From Membranipora membranacea (lineage: Eukaryota > Bryozoa > Gymnolaemata > Cheilostomatida > Membraniporidae), in contig OU612075.1 in NCBI GenBank assembly GCA_914767715.1, forward strand, positions 14,940,001 to 15,004,000: 64,000 nt of DNA, given 5' to 3'. Under the pieces are notes generated by a model. The model had not been told where the DNA came from, did no database searches, and saw only the letters and a list, made by a program, of their open reading frames with translations. The stretch's first letter is position 1; each line of letters starts with the position of its first letter. This document shows, piece by piece, positions 39,801 to 49,402 of the stretch. The position numbers and the translations under genes are program-made.

Positions 39801-42363
39801 CACTACAGCGGAAGCGTAAGCCTTATCTCCATCCGATCCCTCCTCCGGCTTGTTATATTCCGTGTTTTGTATCATATCTCCGGTGAGGGGGACTTTTTCC
39901 GCAGCTGAGTTATCCTCCTCACTACTATAACTAACTGCTGTGTCCTCCACAAGCCCTCCTTCAATGTGTAAATATATATGATGGGATGTTTAGTGCAATC
40001 ACAATCCAGTAAGTTGCCTATAATCCCCCAGCGGTAACAGCTTTATCATATAATAAAAAGCCCCAATTCTTATACCAATTCAGTACCAAAAATCATGCTA
40101 TCTTTCCTACTACTGTCACTGGTTACACATTCAATGGTCTGATGAAAATTTACATTTTAGATTAATGTAGAGGGGTGTGGCTAACAGATTATATCAGCGA
40201 TCACAGTGTGAAGTCAACAGTGTATAACTACTGCCTTTATACATATTATAGGAGATTACCTAGGAAACAAGATCATGATATAAATATTGACAATCCAGTG
40301 ATGAAAAAAGAACCGTCAATTTGTATAATGAAATTGAAAATCTGATAGAATATCAATGTGGGACTATCCCATAGAGTTGTTATGTAATAACTCTTTTGAC
40401 TATCCCAATGAACTACGCTCAACAAAGAATGCGTGTAGAAAAAATGAAAACATATGTCTTGAACAAAACACGTGTATAAGAAATTAAAATGTAGGCCTTT
40501 CAGTCACAATTTATATAACGAAGTCAAAAAACAATGCTTATTATTTCATGAGAAATTAAACTTCCAGGGGTTACATGGACCAGGGAGAATGGACAATGGC
40601 AATGATGCAGCAATAAAAAGTCTTCTTTTCCTCCAACTTTGGTGATCAATTTCTCTTTACTTGTATCCAAACCAAACTACTGGGAAACTGTAATGTCATC
40701 GGACTAAGAATTAATTGAGCAAGTTGTTTGCCGTTCCCAATTTAATCATTTTGACATCAGTCGAGAAAACAAATTAATCACCTTCAAAGCTGCATAAATA
40801 TCTGACACAGCAATATTACAGTGATTTTCGCTTATAATAAAATATTTGTCATTCGGGAGTTATTCCCCAGTGTGAGTCAAGACACAATAAATCCAAATCA
40901 TTGCTCAAATAAACCAAGGAGTTGTGGAGTTGTAGGTCTACAACTCCTTGAATAAACATTCATGGAAAAGGTTACCTGTGCATGAGGGAACCTGACAATT
41001 ATTTAAGCATAAATATAAAGTGTTGCAAAAAGGGAACCCTTCTGTCACATGTTTGAAAATAAAAAGCCACTGCAAGCCATTAAAAGAAAGCTCATGTAAA
41101 AAACAACAGATTTATGCTGTAATTAATCACACAAGCCACACTATAGGTCATTGACTTCAGATTATTCTCATCAGCTTTACAGGCTATATAGTATCAAATT
41201 AAATTAGGTAAAAAATTATATTAGGTTACGCCAGTGTCTGGGCAAACAGAATTCTAAATTTAAAGCTGCTCCCAATGTGGATTCACCGATTTTTTATATC
41301 ATGACGTGATGAGGACACTTTGTGGACAACTTACATCTCCAATCCTCATCTCGTGATCAACCTTTCATTTCGGCAGCAGACTTATTCAAGTATATGGCTT
41401 TGTGGTGTCATTGACACAATATAGATTTTGACCATCATTACAATGCTGTCAGTTTCACAAACGAATTCGCAGTTTGAGTAGAAGGTGGCTCAGTTGATTA
41501 GAGCGCCGGTCTTCAGCGAGCGAGCGTTGAAGGTTGTGGGTTCGAATCCCACTGTAGTCCACTGACTACTGGGGATTGTTGGACCCCAGGTGTCCTCTGG
41601 CCTGCCTACAAACTGAGAGCAAATTGGTGGAGACATTGTATCCTAGCCCCTAAGGCACCCCTATTTCGCCACCCTTTCTTCGGGATGCAGTGAGTGATGA
41701 AACCTTGAGATTTTACCCAACATTTTTTTTGTTTTACCCAACATGTTTGGTGTTAGTAAACACGCCAGGACTGATGTATTTTACTGACTGCAAACTTTCT
41801 CGGCACTACGGACTACCTTCCAATCCCCTCTTACCTACTACATACTACAGTCTAATGACCCACTGTGTAGAAGTGGTTGTTCTTTATCAAATCTTTTTTA
41901 ACATCAGCACTATTTTGAGGCGGTCATAAGTTGCTAACAGCATGTCCCATTAGCCGGCCACAGGTACTCATGAACATAAGGTGAGAGTACTCACACACCG
42001 ACATAATGTGTTCACCTCCGATCAATATTCTATTGCCTTTAGCCTATCACGTAGTCTGAATGTTAATTCTTTATCCCACTAAGTACCACCAACTCTCACA
42101 CCAGGCCAGGCTAGTAAGACAGCCTGTCCTGAGGCAATTTCAACACCATCGATGCACACCATGTCAATTTTTCCAACATTAGGGTGTACAACTAATACTT
42201 TGTATTTCAATCAGCATTATCATCAATATTCAAAACCATTTATAAGTATTGACATATCTAGTAAGCGACATGCATGTGCATAACAATAATCCCCACACTT
42301 TCTCTATTTAGGTCAGCAAACATAAGCTGAAAACTTACCTGGGCTTCCCTTATTGTCTGCCAT
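21812..42363 (-). CDS. P5B-type transport ATPase (ATP13A2/3-like), tandem copy A
   Basis: I assembled 24 exons, 1213 aa, every junction in frame: 42339-42363, 39777-39958, 38844-39011, 36894-37046, 36645-36730, 35423-35497, 33705-33774, 33206-33340, 32066-32261, 31360-31524, 29161-29306, 28718-28848, 28348-28488, 27853-28069, 27189-27469, 26746-26858, 26195-26376, 25455-25644, 24477-24727, 24191-24263, 23634-23784, 23086-23297, 22317-22499, 21812-21927. The first exon is 25 nt (MADNKGSP plus one base). LTGES, PPALP, DKTGT (D534), KGSPE, TGDN and [11 protein letters not shown] are all present, so the pump should be active. From the third exon on, intron positions and phases equal copy B's. The acidic, Ser/Glu-rich N-terminus differs from copy B. 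The 26195 donor is the weak GTTTGA (GTTTGT in copy B). The first two introns (2.4 and 0.8 kb) contain a SINE and an unexplained spacer. Endolysosomal polyamine export is the family role; which cation this enzyme moves is inferred. Confidence 0.96.
26445..26532. repeat. 22-bp perfect inverted repeat in an intron
   Basis: TTTTCTGCATCATGATGTCA (plus CA) at 26445-26466 is the exact reverse complement of 26511-26532, separated by 44 bases. It lies between exons 16 and 17 of ATPase copy A and may be a small MITE. Confidence 0.75.
29338..29396. repeat. TTATA pentanucleotide microsatellite
   Basis: About eleven uninterrupted TTATA units lie in the intron between exons 10 and 11 of ATPase copy A. The array is pure and so likely length-variable. 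Confidence 0.95.
29530..30075 (+). repeat. Unclassified repeat with an ATCTC microsatellite tail
   Basis: A roughly 500-bp segment ends in AATAAA followed by an imperfect ACTCATCTCATCTC array (about 30040-30073), as retroposon 3' ends often do. No clear RT coding or pol III boxes were seen. It lies in a copy A intron. It may be a 5'-truncated LINE tail; this rests only on the tail structure. Confidence 0.35.
32701..32770. repeat. Nested hairpin (two concentric inverted repeats)
   Basis: The outer arms ATCGCAGAGTAAGGA (32701-32715) and 32756-32770 are exact complements. The inner arms CACAGAGTAAG (32716-32726) and 32734-32744 are exact complements too. The inner arm is a near-direct repeat of the outer one, so the element looks like a doubled AGAGTAAGGA unit folded back. 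It lies in the intron between exons 8 and 9 of copy A. Confidence 0.75.
34441..34543 (+). repeat. tRNA-like fragment with pol III-like boxes, ending in a perfect palindrome
   Basis: TGGCTGAATGGTTAGCC resembles a pol III A box and GGTTAGAATCC fits the B-box consensus, about 70 bases apart. The B box lies inside a perfect palindrome at 34511-34543: GAATGGTTAGAATCCA, one centre base, then its exact complement. The decamer GAATGGTTAG (TGAATGGTTAG in the A box) occurs twice directly and once inverted. A functional tRNA is unlikely because no acceptor stem closes. Confidence 0.45.
34699..34727 (+). repeat. G-rich tract
   Basis: Runs of 12, 6, 4 and 3 G separated by single A or T bases lie in an intron of copy A, on the non-template side. 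It could form a G-quadruplex. A shorter G run lies at about 33165-33174. Confidence 0.8.
35682..35922. mobile_element. MITE with CCCTATAGGAGTTTA inverted termini flanked by TA
   Basis: The left end, TA-CCCCTATAGGAGTTTAA, and the right end (reverse-complemented), TA-CACCCTATAGGAGTTTAG, share 15 identical bases and are flanked by TA, the target duplication of Tc1/mariner elements. The interior is about 240 bp, non-coding, with a TTTCGCTAGTA hairpin and further TTCGC motifs. It lies in the intron between exons 5 and 6 of ATPase copy A. Superfamily assignment is an inference from the TA only. Confidence 0.65.
35925..35946. repeat. AT dinucleotide microsatellite
   Basis: A short TA/AT array directly abuts the right end of the MITE. 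Confidence 0.8.
38821..38876 (-). repeat. Tandem duplication spanning an exon/intron border
   Basis: On the minus strand, the last bases of the exon plus donor (ACACATACTCCTTAAG then GTAACG) are followed by a second unit (CCACATACTCCTTAAG) whose donor has become TTAATG. Copy B has a similar second unit (ACACACAAACTCCT) at the same place. Only the first unit has a usable donor. Confidence 0.7.
41482..41719 (+). repeat. tRNA-derived SINE, copy 2 (A and B boxes intact)
   Basis: The head GGTGGCTCAGTTGATTAGAG is a good tRNA-like A box, and GGTTCGAATCC is a canonical B box about 40 bases on. The body and tail match 1702-1926, ending CCTTGAGATTTT. It lies in the 2.4-kb first intron of ATPase copy A, antisense to it. 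The intact pol III promoter makes this the better reference copy for the family. Confidence 0.88.
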
Positions 42364-45300
42364 CTTCGGTGTGAGCAAGCTCTCCTACTCAACAACTACA
42401 ATCTACTAATCCTTCCTCAGGTGATTACGGAGCACTCTCAGTCTATGGTTGCGCAGTTGTTGTGGTTTGGGAGCCAATGAAGGTGATGAGTTAATATCAG
42501 CTACCACATTTGAGATGATACAGTCCTAGTAAGAAGCTCCCACATGTCATTATCACTGTCAAAGGTACAAAAGATAAATTTAATCTTCAATCAACCCACA
42601 ACATTATACAATAATCACATGCTTGTACATACTAATCTGTCATAATAATTGGCTATCATGAAGTCAGTGCTCTACTAGAAGAATGCTGAAGACGAACATG
42701 ACAAAATTCAAAGCTGTGATATCAATTTTGTCATTTTTTATCATTTTGAGTGACACTCACCCACATGATGAAAATGACTTGACCAAGATTGTCGACTTCA
42801 AGCATTTAAATGCATGTCATTTGGATTTTTTGATATTCGTTGGAATGATCGTCATTGAGAAATTAGCCAAAATCTATGATTAGTGTTATTAGAATTAAGC
42901 GAATGTTTTATCAGCATAATTCACATCCAATAACAATTCCATCTATTTCCATAAAAATTATATATTCCATCAAAATTCCATAAAAATCCTCTTTGGTTGA
43001 TCTATGGCACTGCAATTTCAACAAACATTGTATACCACAAATTTCATCATTAAATTATTGAAACTTATCTAAAACAAATTAGAGCAAACATATGACATGA
43101 TTTCATTGGACACTCATTATGTGACAGAGGATACACCATTTAATTTTCACTGCTGCAATAGATAGAATCAACCAACGAAAATCTGTAAAACTCATTTACT
43201 TGAGAACTGGTACTCAACAAGGAGCAACTCCTGGTTCTTCAGCACTTTGGGCTTGATAAAATTTCACCATGTTGTTGGCTGTCTTGGGACTTTACCTCCG
43301 CCTACCAAACAACTATCTGTCAGCAATGTGGTCAGAGAGTGTTGTTTAATGACCAGTATTTTGGAGCAGTTGATTATAGAGACAAAACCAATATTGGGAT
43401 AATAATCTGAACATGGTTTGTTCAGTTAGTTCAATAAATAAACCTTGGATAAGCAAATAAATAGCGATTGTAATAGCGATTGTAATCAGGCTAAAAATTT
43501 TAGCACATGACCACAACAAATTCAGCTTTCCGCTATGACCTGGAAAAACCATCTTCATGCATAGGGCTATCCAGTGGGTTCATGTACCTAAGGACATTCA
43601 CCATATTATACAAGGTAGGATGTTTGCTCATGATAAAGGTACCATCACATTACTCAATGCATGAACATGGCATTACATCGCAACTAATATAAATAGCGAT
43701 AAATAGCATAAAAAAGAACAACAATTTATATCTCCGAACCATACCTGCAAACTCCTTGATGAACATCAAATCAATAACATGAAAATGTGTTCAATATTTG
43801 TTTATTAACCCTAAAAGCGGTAGCTTGAGATCCTTACTTACCAGGTGCAAGATTACTCCACTTTGAGTCTGTTTATTGAGTTCATTGTTGAACATTTTAG
43901 GTCTTCAGAAAGCGAGCTATCTGGGCAAAATTATGAAATATCTTATCAAACAGATGATTAAATGCTATAGCTTGTCGACAAAACTACCTGCGACTTAAAG
44001 AGTAAGGGGTATCATGTATAAAAGCAAATATTCAATTATTCTCCTGATTGTATTTCAATGAAATAAAATTTGGCACTTAGAGGTCAACAACTTCCATGTA
44101 TTTGCATATCAGTCTCAGTCGTACGAAAACTAGGGCTAGGAGTTCTCTAAATTTGCTTCAAAGTGTCTACTACTAGGCAAATTGCGGCAAATACATGCAG
44201 CAAGTTGTCACAAATACTCTCAGCCCACATGTTGTTTAGTAGCGGTAGGCAAATGGCTATCATCCTTAGTAACCTTACTCAAGACAACCAGGACAAAGTG
44301 CGTGGCCGAAAAAAACATAACCACAGGATATCTATGGTTCAGAGAAATAGCTATCAAACAATTTGTAGCCAATCAGTTACCTAGAGATAGGGATGGTTGA
44401 TACCATGCGCATTTACATTCACTAATGAACTCCCAGAGAGGGAGAACATCGTATTCCTCCCTGAAAGTTGTCACATGCCAACTGTGGTTGGTATCGGACC
44501 GATGTAAAGTACATGCTTCTAAACCCAGCCAGGAACCAATTATTTAAAGAGTATAGTCTTACCGATGAGTACACAGCCCTCGGTATAACACACAAAACAG
44601 ATATACCGCAAAGAGTATACCATTCTGGCAAGAGACAAACATTTTGGTAATTTTGTGACAGATACAGTGCCCATTGGTTAAACAAGCAGTATTACCAAAA
44701 GTCCTTGACCCAGTCCAGCATGATATATTCATTGGTCTATGAGGTAGTCACACCAAGGAGTTAACTCCTTGGTCACACTAATATTCTTACCAATGAACTC
44801 CCTCATTGCTCTTACTCAACTGACAAGAAATTGCCTAGTCAGTTTAACTGTATGAAAGGATATATTATTCCACTGGACCACTCCACAGCCACAGTCACAG
44901 TGACATAGTGGATTTAATCAGATCATTGATTAATTAAAGTGTCATGGCTCACATTGCGGACTGAGTGGTCCAGTCCTGTGGAATTCAACAAGAGCCACTC
45001 ACTAATAATTATTTATATTAATGAAAACCTCAGCCTCATTTTCCACTGGACAAGGTCCAGTGCTTAGACAACTAAAGTCATTAATATGACTGCTAGATAA
45101 TATTGCTGTGTACTTACTTGTGGTCATGGTGTAACTTAACCTCTGGAAATTCCAATAACGAAATTGAATGTGAAAGAGTTTGATTGACAAACCTTCACCT
45201 TTAAATGACTGCCATGTGATTTTGTACACAAACAATCCCATTGGTGGAAACTAGGATGAGCATCATTTAATTGGCTACCATTTAGTGTGTCCAGCAAAAC

Positions 45301-45489
45301 CCTTTACTTAAATTAATTTTTTGAGATGAGCTTTTAATTTTCTATTTTTTTCAGTTGTTATCTCTTACCTCTTCTTCTTTAGCACATACTAGAACATAGC
45401 GTAAGCCTCATTAATTTCAATCCTTAGCCAGCATGTGATTCAAATCTGTCGCGACTATTTTGCATAGCATTGATATAAGTTTGAGGTCA
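42364..45489. other. Intergenic region upstream of ATPase copy A
   Basis: It should contain the copy A promoter near 42.4-42.6 kb. Short open frames (for example a 66-codon frame at 42683-42883 with a hydrophobic start) have no supporting features. A palindrome lies at 44753-44772. Confidence 0.45.
44753..44772. repeat. Perfect 20-bp palindrome CCAAGGAGTT/AACTCCTTGG
   Basis: The two halves are exact complements with no loop. The half-site CAAGGAGTT/AACTCCTTG recurs as an 11-bp inverted repeat at about 40916-40950 and as a single copy near 47690. Confidence 0.7.
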
Positions 45490-45652
45490 TCACTGTGACC
45501 CATGGGCCCGGCCCCCTGGGACATTTTTTTTTTCTTTACTTAATTAATACTTGTCCACTACTTGTACACAATGTCCACTATGATAGTGGACATTGGCAAA
45601 GTAAAGACATGTAAGTCCCAGGGGCCCATGGGCCCATGCTGTGACCCCAGCT
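45490..45652. repeat. Imperfect foldback with a CCATGGGCCC-rich arm
   Basis: The outer arms (CACTGTGACCCATGGGCCC and its complement near 45620-45650) enclose CTTTACTT blocks in inverse order. The centre is a perfect 25-bp palindrome at 45570-45594 (AATGTCCACTAT, one base, complement). It overlaps the 3' end of the neighbouring LINE relic and probably truncated it. Confidence 0.6.
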
Positions 45653-47027
45653 TTGCTTTGGTTTCACAAACTGTCTTTGGTAAGAAACTGTTATAGTACA
45701 CTGATTTGTTAGCATATATTGTGGGAGGATCTCCCCGAGTCACTGCCCTGGTAAGTGCAACATTAGCGGGTCTATCATTTATAAGTTCATCGCAAGCAGA
45801 TGTGAGCGATTTGTTGTTTTCCTCATGGGACAGCAGGCGAAGTAACTGAGCATGTCTTATTTTTGTTCGCCTATCAGCTAGGGTTTCTAATTCTAGTTTT
45901 TCTCGAGCCTCTGTCACACTATCCCTCCCTTTGAGGGTCGATATGAATCTTATGGCTTTGTGTTGCACCATCTCAATGTCATTTATTAAATAATCTAGTG
46001 TCGTATCCCAGACAGAAGCTGCATACTCAACATGAGGTCTACATAGGCTGGTGTAGGCAAGGAGACGAGCGGAAGCAGGCCGGCATCACGTAGTGCGCGT
46101 TTAATCATGCCCAACTGTTTTTTAGCTTTTCCAATCCAATTTTACTATGAATGTGATTGTTAAATTTCAAATCCGACTGAAGAATGACGCCTAGGTAGCG
46201 AGTCTCCCGCACAGTCTCTAGGGTTGTCCCGTGTAGCACATAGTTGGTATCAGGGGAAATCGGAGTCTGATTGAAGGGAAGAACTGAATATTTGTCAACG
46301 TTGAAGGACATGCACCACACATTTGCCCATTGCTGAAGTGCATACACATTGTTTTGAAATCTCAATTTGTCTTGAGCATTGTTGACCACCTGGTAGATGA
46401 GGGTGTCATCGGCAAACAGGCTAATGTCACAATCAACGTGGTCTGGCAGATCATTAATGTAGGCTAGGAAGAGGGTGGGGCCTAGCACCGACCCCTGAGG
46501 AACCCCAGAAGTTACAGGCAGTTCATATGAAAGTTTCCCTTTAATCCTTACTTTTTGTTTGCAGTCCATAAGGAAGTCATTAATCCATTTCATTATCTGT
46601 GTACTCACATTAGGAATGTTAGATAGTTTTTTCATTAGGAGTTTGTGGGGAACTTTATCGAACGCCTTCGCAAAGTCAAGAACTACGGCATGAATAGTAT
46701 CACCTTTGTCTACATGCCTAGCAATGTCGTGATATGTGCCACATAATTGTGTCTCACATGACAGCCCCTTACGGAAACCATGCTGTCTGTTATACAAGAA
46801 CTTATCTAATGCAATGTTAGGTGGTGAAGCACAATATGTTCGAGCAACTTGCAAGGAATGCTAGTAAGCGATATAGGTCGGTAGTTATTTGGTTGATCAG
46901 CAGGTCCTTTTTTGTGAAGAGGAGACACGTAAGCTAGCTTCCATTCACCGGGAAGTGTTGAGGTAGACAGAGAGACTTTGAATATTGAAGTAAGGCACTT
47001 AGCAGTCATGATTGGGTCTATTACCAA
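45558..47027 (-). mobile_element. LINE reverse transcriptase relic with two frameshifts
   Basis: The minus strand encodes a non-LTR RT from LPGEWKLAYVSPLHKKG through YRPISLTSIPCKLLE, VLDFAKAFDKVPH (motif A), GVPQGSVLGPTLF (motif B) and SLFADDTLIY (motif C) to YLGVILQSDLKFNNHI, then a C-terminal region with MVQHKAIRFI and TLADRRTKIRHAQ. A frameshift lies near 46810-46850 and another near 46110-46130. The 5' half, including the endonuclease, is missing. The family resembles Jockey/CR1. The catalytic FADD is kept, so decay is fairly recent, but the copy cannot make a full protein. Confidence 0.9.
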
Positions 47028-47056
47028 ATCTTGTTTGGTGGTTTCTCACTTGAGGT

Positions 47057-47540
47057 ATAGACAGTTTTCTGAGCTCTGATTTATGCCTCAATTCGGAGTT
47101 GTCCTCTCTCCAGTATGGTACTTTTAACACACGCCGCATAGGAAAAACCTGCTGAAAGAGGGTTATCTTGAACACCGCTTATCTAAGGATAAAAATGATT
47201 TTTGATTCAGAATCTGGCAAATCATTGGAGGCTTGAATGTTGATCAATCTTAATTTTAGTGACGAAAATCATGAAAAATTCTGCCAAATTGTTCGCAAAA
47301 CAGGCAGAAAATGCTATAATTGACTATCCAAATACTAAAATTATTTCCCAAATTATGTCCATATGAGTTTTCAATGGTGCAGATTCTGAATCAAAAATCA
47401 TTTTTATCCTACCATAAGCGGTTTTCAAGATAACCCTCTTTTCAGCACGTTTTTCTTATGCGGCGTGTGTTAAAAGTACCATACTGGAGAGAGGAAAACT
47501 TCGAATTGAGGCCTAAATTTGAGCTCAGAAAACTGTCTAT
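47057..47540. mobile_element. Inverted-repeat (foldback/MITE-like) element, ~160-bp arms
   Basis: The left arm 47057-47216 and right arm 47380-47540 are long imperfect reverse complements, both starting ATAGACAGTTTTCTGAGCTC and sharing CTCTCTCCAGTATGGTACTT and AACACACGCCGCATA. The 163-bp spacer is AT-rich and non-coding. Arm divergence is modest. It lies just 5' of the LINE relic. No transposase was found, so it would be non-autonomous. Confidence 0.85.
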
Positions 47541-47734
47541 TGAAGCAGACTTCAGACAAAATTTGGATTGTGGAGCTCAGGGACACATGTACATAGTGTC
47601 GTTACTTTGGGTATTCTTTGACATCTTAGGTAGTATTTTCTAAAACCTATTATGATGATAGTAAATGTAAACAATTATAAAGTAGTAGTTATAACTCCTT
47701 GGTTAAAACATAACATATCAATAATGGCATAGGT

Positions 47735-47904
47735 ATACTACAAAACCCGAGTCTCTGGCAATGTTTGACTGCCCCCTTCAAGGGGCACCTAAGGCAGTCA
47801 GACCACAGGTCTACTCCAAAACCTGGGATTTTGGCAATGTTTGACTGCCCATAAAGGGGGCAGTCAAACATTGCCAAAATCCCAGGTTTTGGAGTAGACC
47901 TGTG
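47735..47904. repeat. Foldback with perfect 47-bp arms, plus a diverged third unit
   Basis: Positions 47804-47850 and 47858-47904 are exact reverse complements over 47 bases around a 7-base loop (ATAAAGG). The unit contains CTACTCCAAAACCTGGGA and GGCAATGTTTGACTGCCC. A related direct copy (ACTACAAAACCCGAG, then GGCAATGTTTGACTGCCC) lies at 47737-47783. The perfect arms imply a recent origin or correction. It ends about 160 bp upstream of the C10 start codon. Confidence 0.9.
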
Positions 47905-48066
47905 AGTCAGACATTGTCAGAGAGGGGATAGGGATAGGTCTTGTCAGTCGAATGTTATGGCTATCTTTTCTTCTAGAGAATGGCAGCCTTCTGAGTTGCC
48001 CTGCAAGAAGAACCAGGCGTTAAATAAAGTGGCACTGATTACAGATTGAGAGGAACCAGTCTCATT

Positions 48067-49012
48067 ATGGCCAACATGAATAACATGAGCATCGAAGAGG
48101 CTAAAGGTAACTGGATTGTTTATATGTTAATAAAATGATGAATATATTCTTTTAGTGAGAATGTTGCTACCAGCTACCAGCAAATTGGCTATCATTCATT
48201 ACAAAGTGGTATAGTCAACGCAACGATAAATGAGGTCAAATTCATGACTATGACTATGATATTTCCATTGATGGGTAATGTATATACTTTGAGCATAATA
48301 TGCTTCTTGACCAGTGCAGCATTTAGCTGGTGGTGTCAGGAGTTATAGCCCTTGAAAGCATATATAGCAGTTGTGTGTTGGAGTAGCCTTCCTACTATGA
48401 TTACAAAGGTCTCAACTGAAGATATCCCAGTTTGTACTTAATGGACTCACAATTAAGATGTCTATTACATGAGGCTTTCTTATAACAATGGGCGGAGTAA
48501 GATAGTGGGGCTTGGTTCATTCTTTCTCTGACTGATCACATTTATTTCAGAGATAATTCGTGAGACACTGGATAGCCTTTACTCAGGTAATAGCGCCTTT
48601 CAGTCAGCCAAGCTTGAAGCTGCCAACGACATGCTCAAATACATGAGGATTGTTTTCCCTATTGCTACCAAAACTCAGATGGTTGTATTAGCAAACCGTG
48701 GTTATACCAGCCAAGGGGAAGGTAAGCTATCAGCATGATGAGCTTACTCATCAAACTTCATCCCATGTGTTTTTTATCCTACGCTAAGTCACAAGTTTCA
48801 ATTGTTGAATTGATCGATCTATGTTGGATGATCAAGGTTCATTAGCAATTTTTTAGGTTTTTTATTATTTGATAGATTTGGTGAGGTTTACTCGGCTAGT
48901 CAAAGAGTTAGAAAGACATGACGAACAGTTATCCACACTGAATAATGAGCTGAGGAGGTTAGTGATGCCTCCTATGGATATAGTCCGGGCTCCTCAGTCA
49001 GGTCCTCGATAG
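48067..49012 (+). CDS. C12orf57: Protein C10 (C12orf57/GRCC10 family)
   Basis: There are three exons: 48067-48106, 48551-48721 and 48876-49012, spliced in phase 1 at both introns, giving 115 aa ending at TAG. The protein is one small all-helical domain as in the family (vertebrate C10 is about 126 aa). Recognisable blocks are the helix ANDMLKYMRIVFPIATKTQ, then QMVVLANRGYTSQGE, LVRFTRLVKELE and the C-terminal VMPPMDI, which match the C10 pattern of a VLPVAT-like helix, a G-x-GEG-like loop and a LPPM tail. The family is conserved in animals; mutations in human C12orf57 cause corpus callosum and eye malformation (Temtamy syndrome), and its molecular role is poorly known. The ATG at 48067 is the first of three nearby in frame. 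The gene converges on METTL4. Confidence 0.9.
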
Positions 49013-49252
49013 AAATATAGGTGTTACCAACAACCTGTAATACTAGTGCAAACTATAGTGGGATTCCCCTGGTGCTGGACTTCTCCCGTTGCAGAGCTTA
49101 ATGTACAATTGTCACCACACATCAGAGGATATTATGTTGCTGTTTCGTCTGCATCAGTTCAGATTTGGTGTGAGACCTCTCCATATGAGTTTTATCTGTG
49201 GTGATGCATAGCTGTTGGGAGCATAAGCTTTGCATAGACTTCTTTTTAACCC

Positions 49253-49258
49253 TTTATT
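49253..49258 (-). terminator. Putative poly(A) signal of METTL4
   Basis: A minus-strand AATAAA lies about 145 nt beyond the proposed METTL4 stop at 49403, giving some support to the proposed last exon. Confidence 0.4.
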
Positions 49259-49402
49259 TATGATATTGGCTCGTAGTAATCCATATCCTGATGTCGCAGC
49301 ACCTACCATAAGAAATAGTTCATAATCATTACTATAAATATGTGTAGGATTTTGCTGTGATATAAAACTGATATCACATGCATACTAGTATCACCTCAGC
49401 CT

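Noticed and set aside
42683-42883. 66-codon frame with a hydrophobic N-terminus upstream of ATPase copy A
   Set aside because: AT-rich, no family resemblance and no splice or poly(A) support; likely chance.
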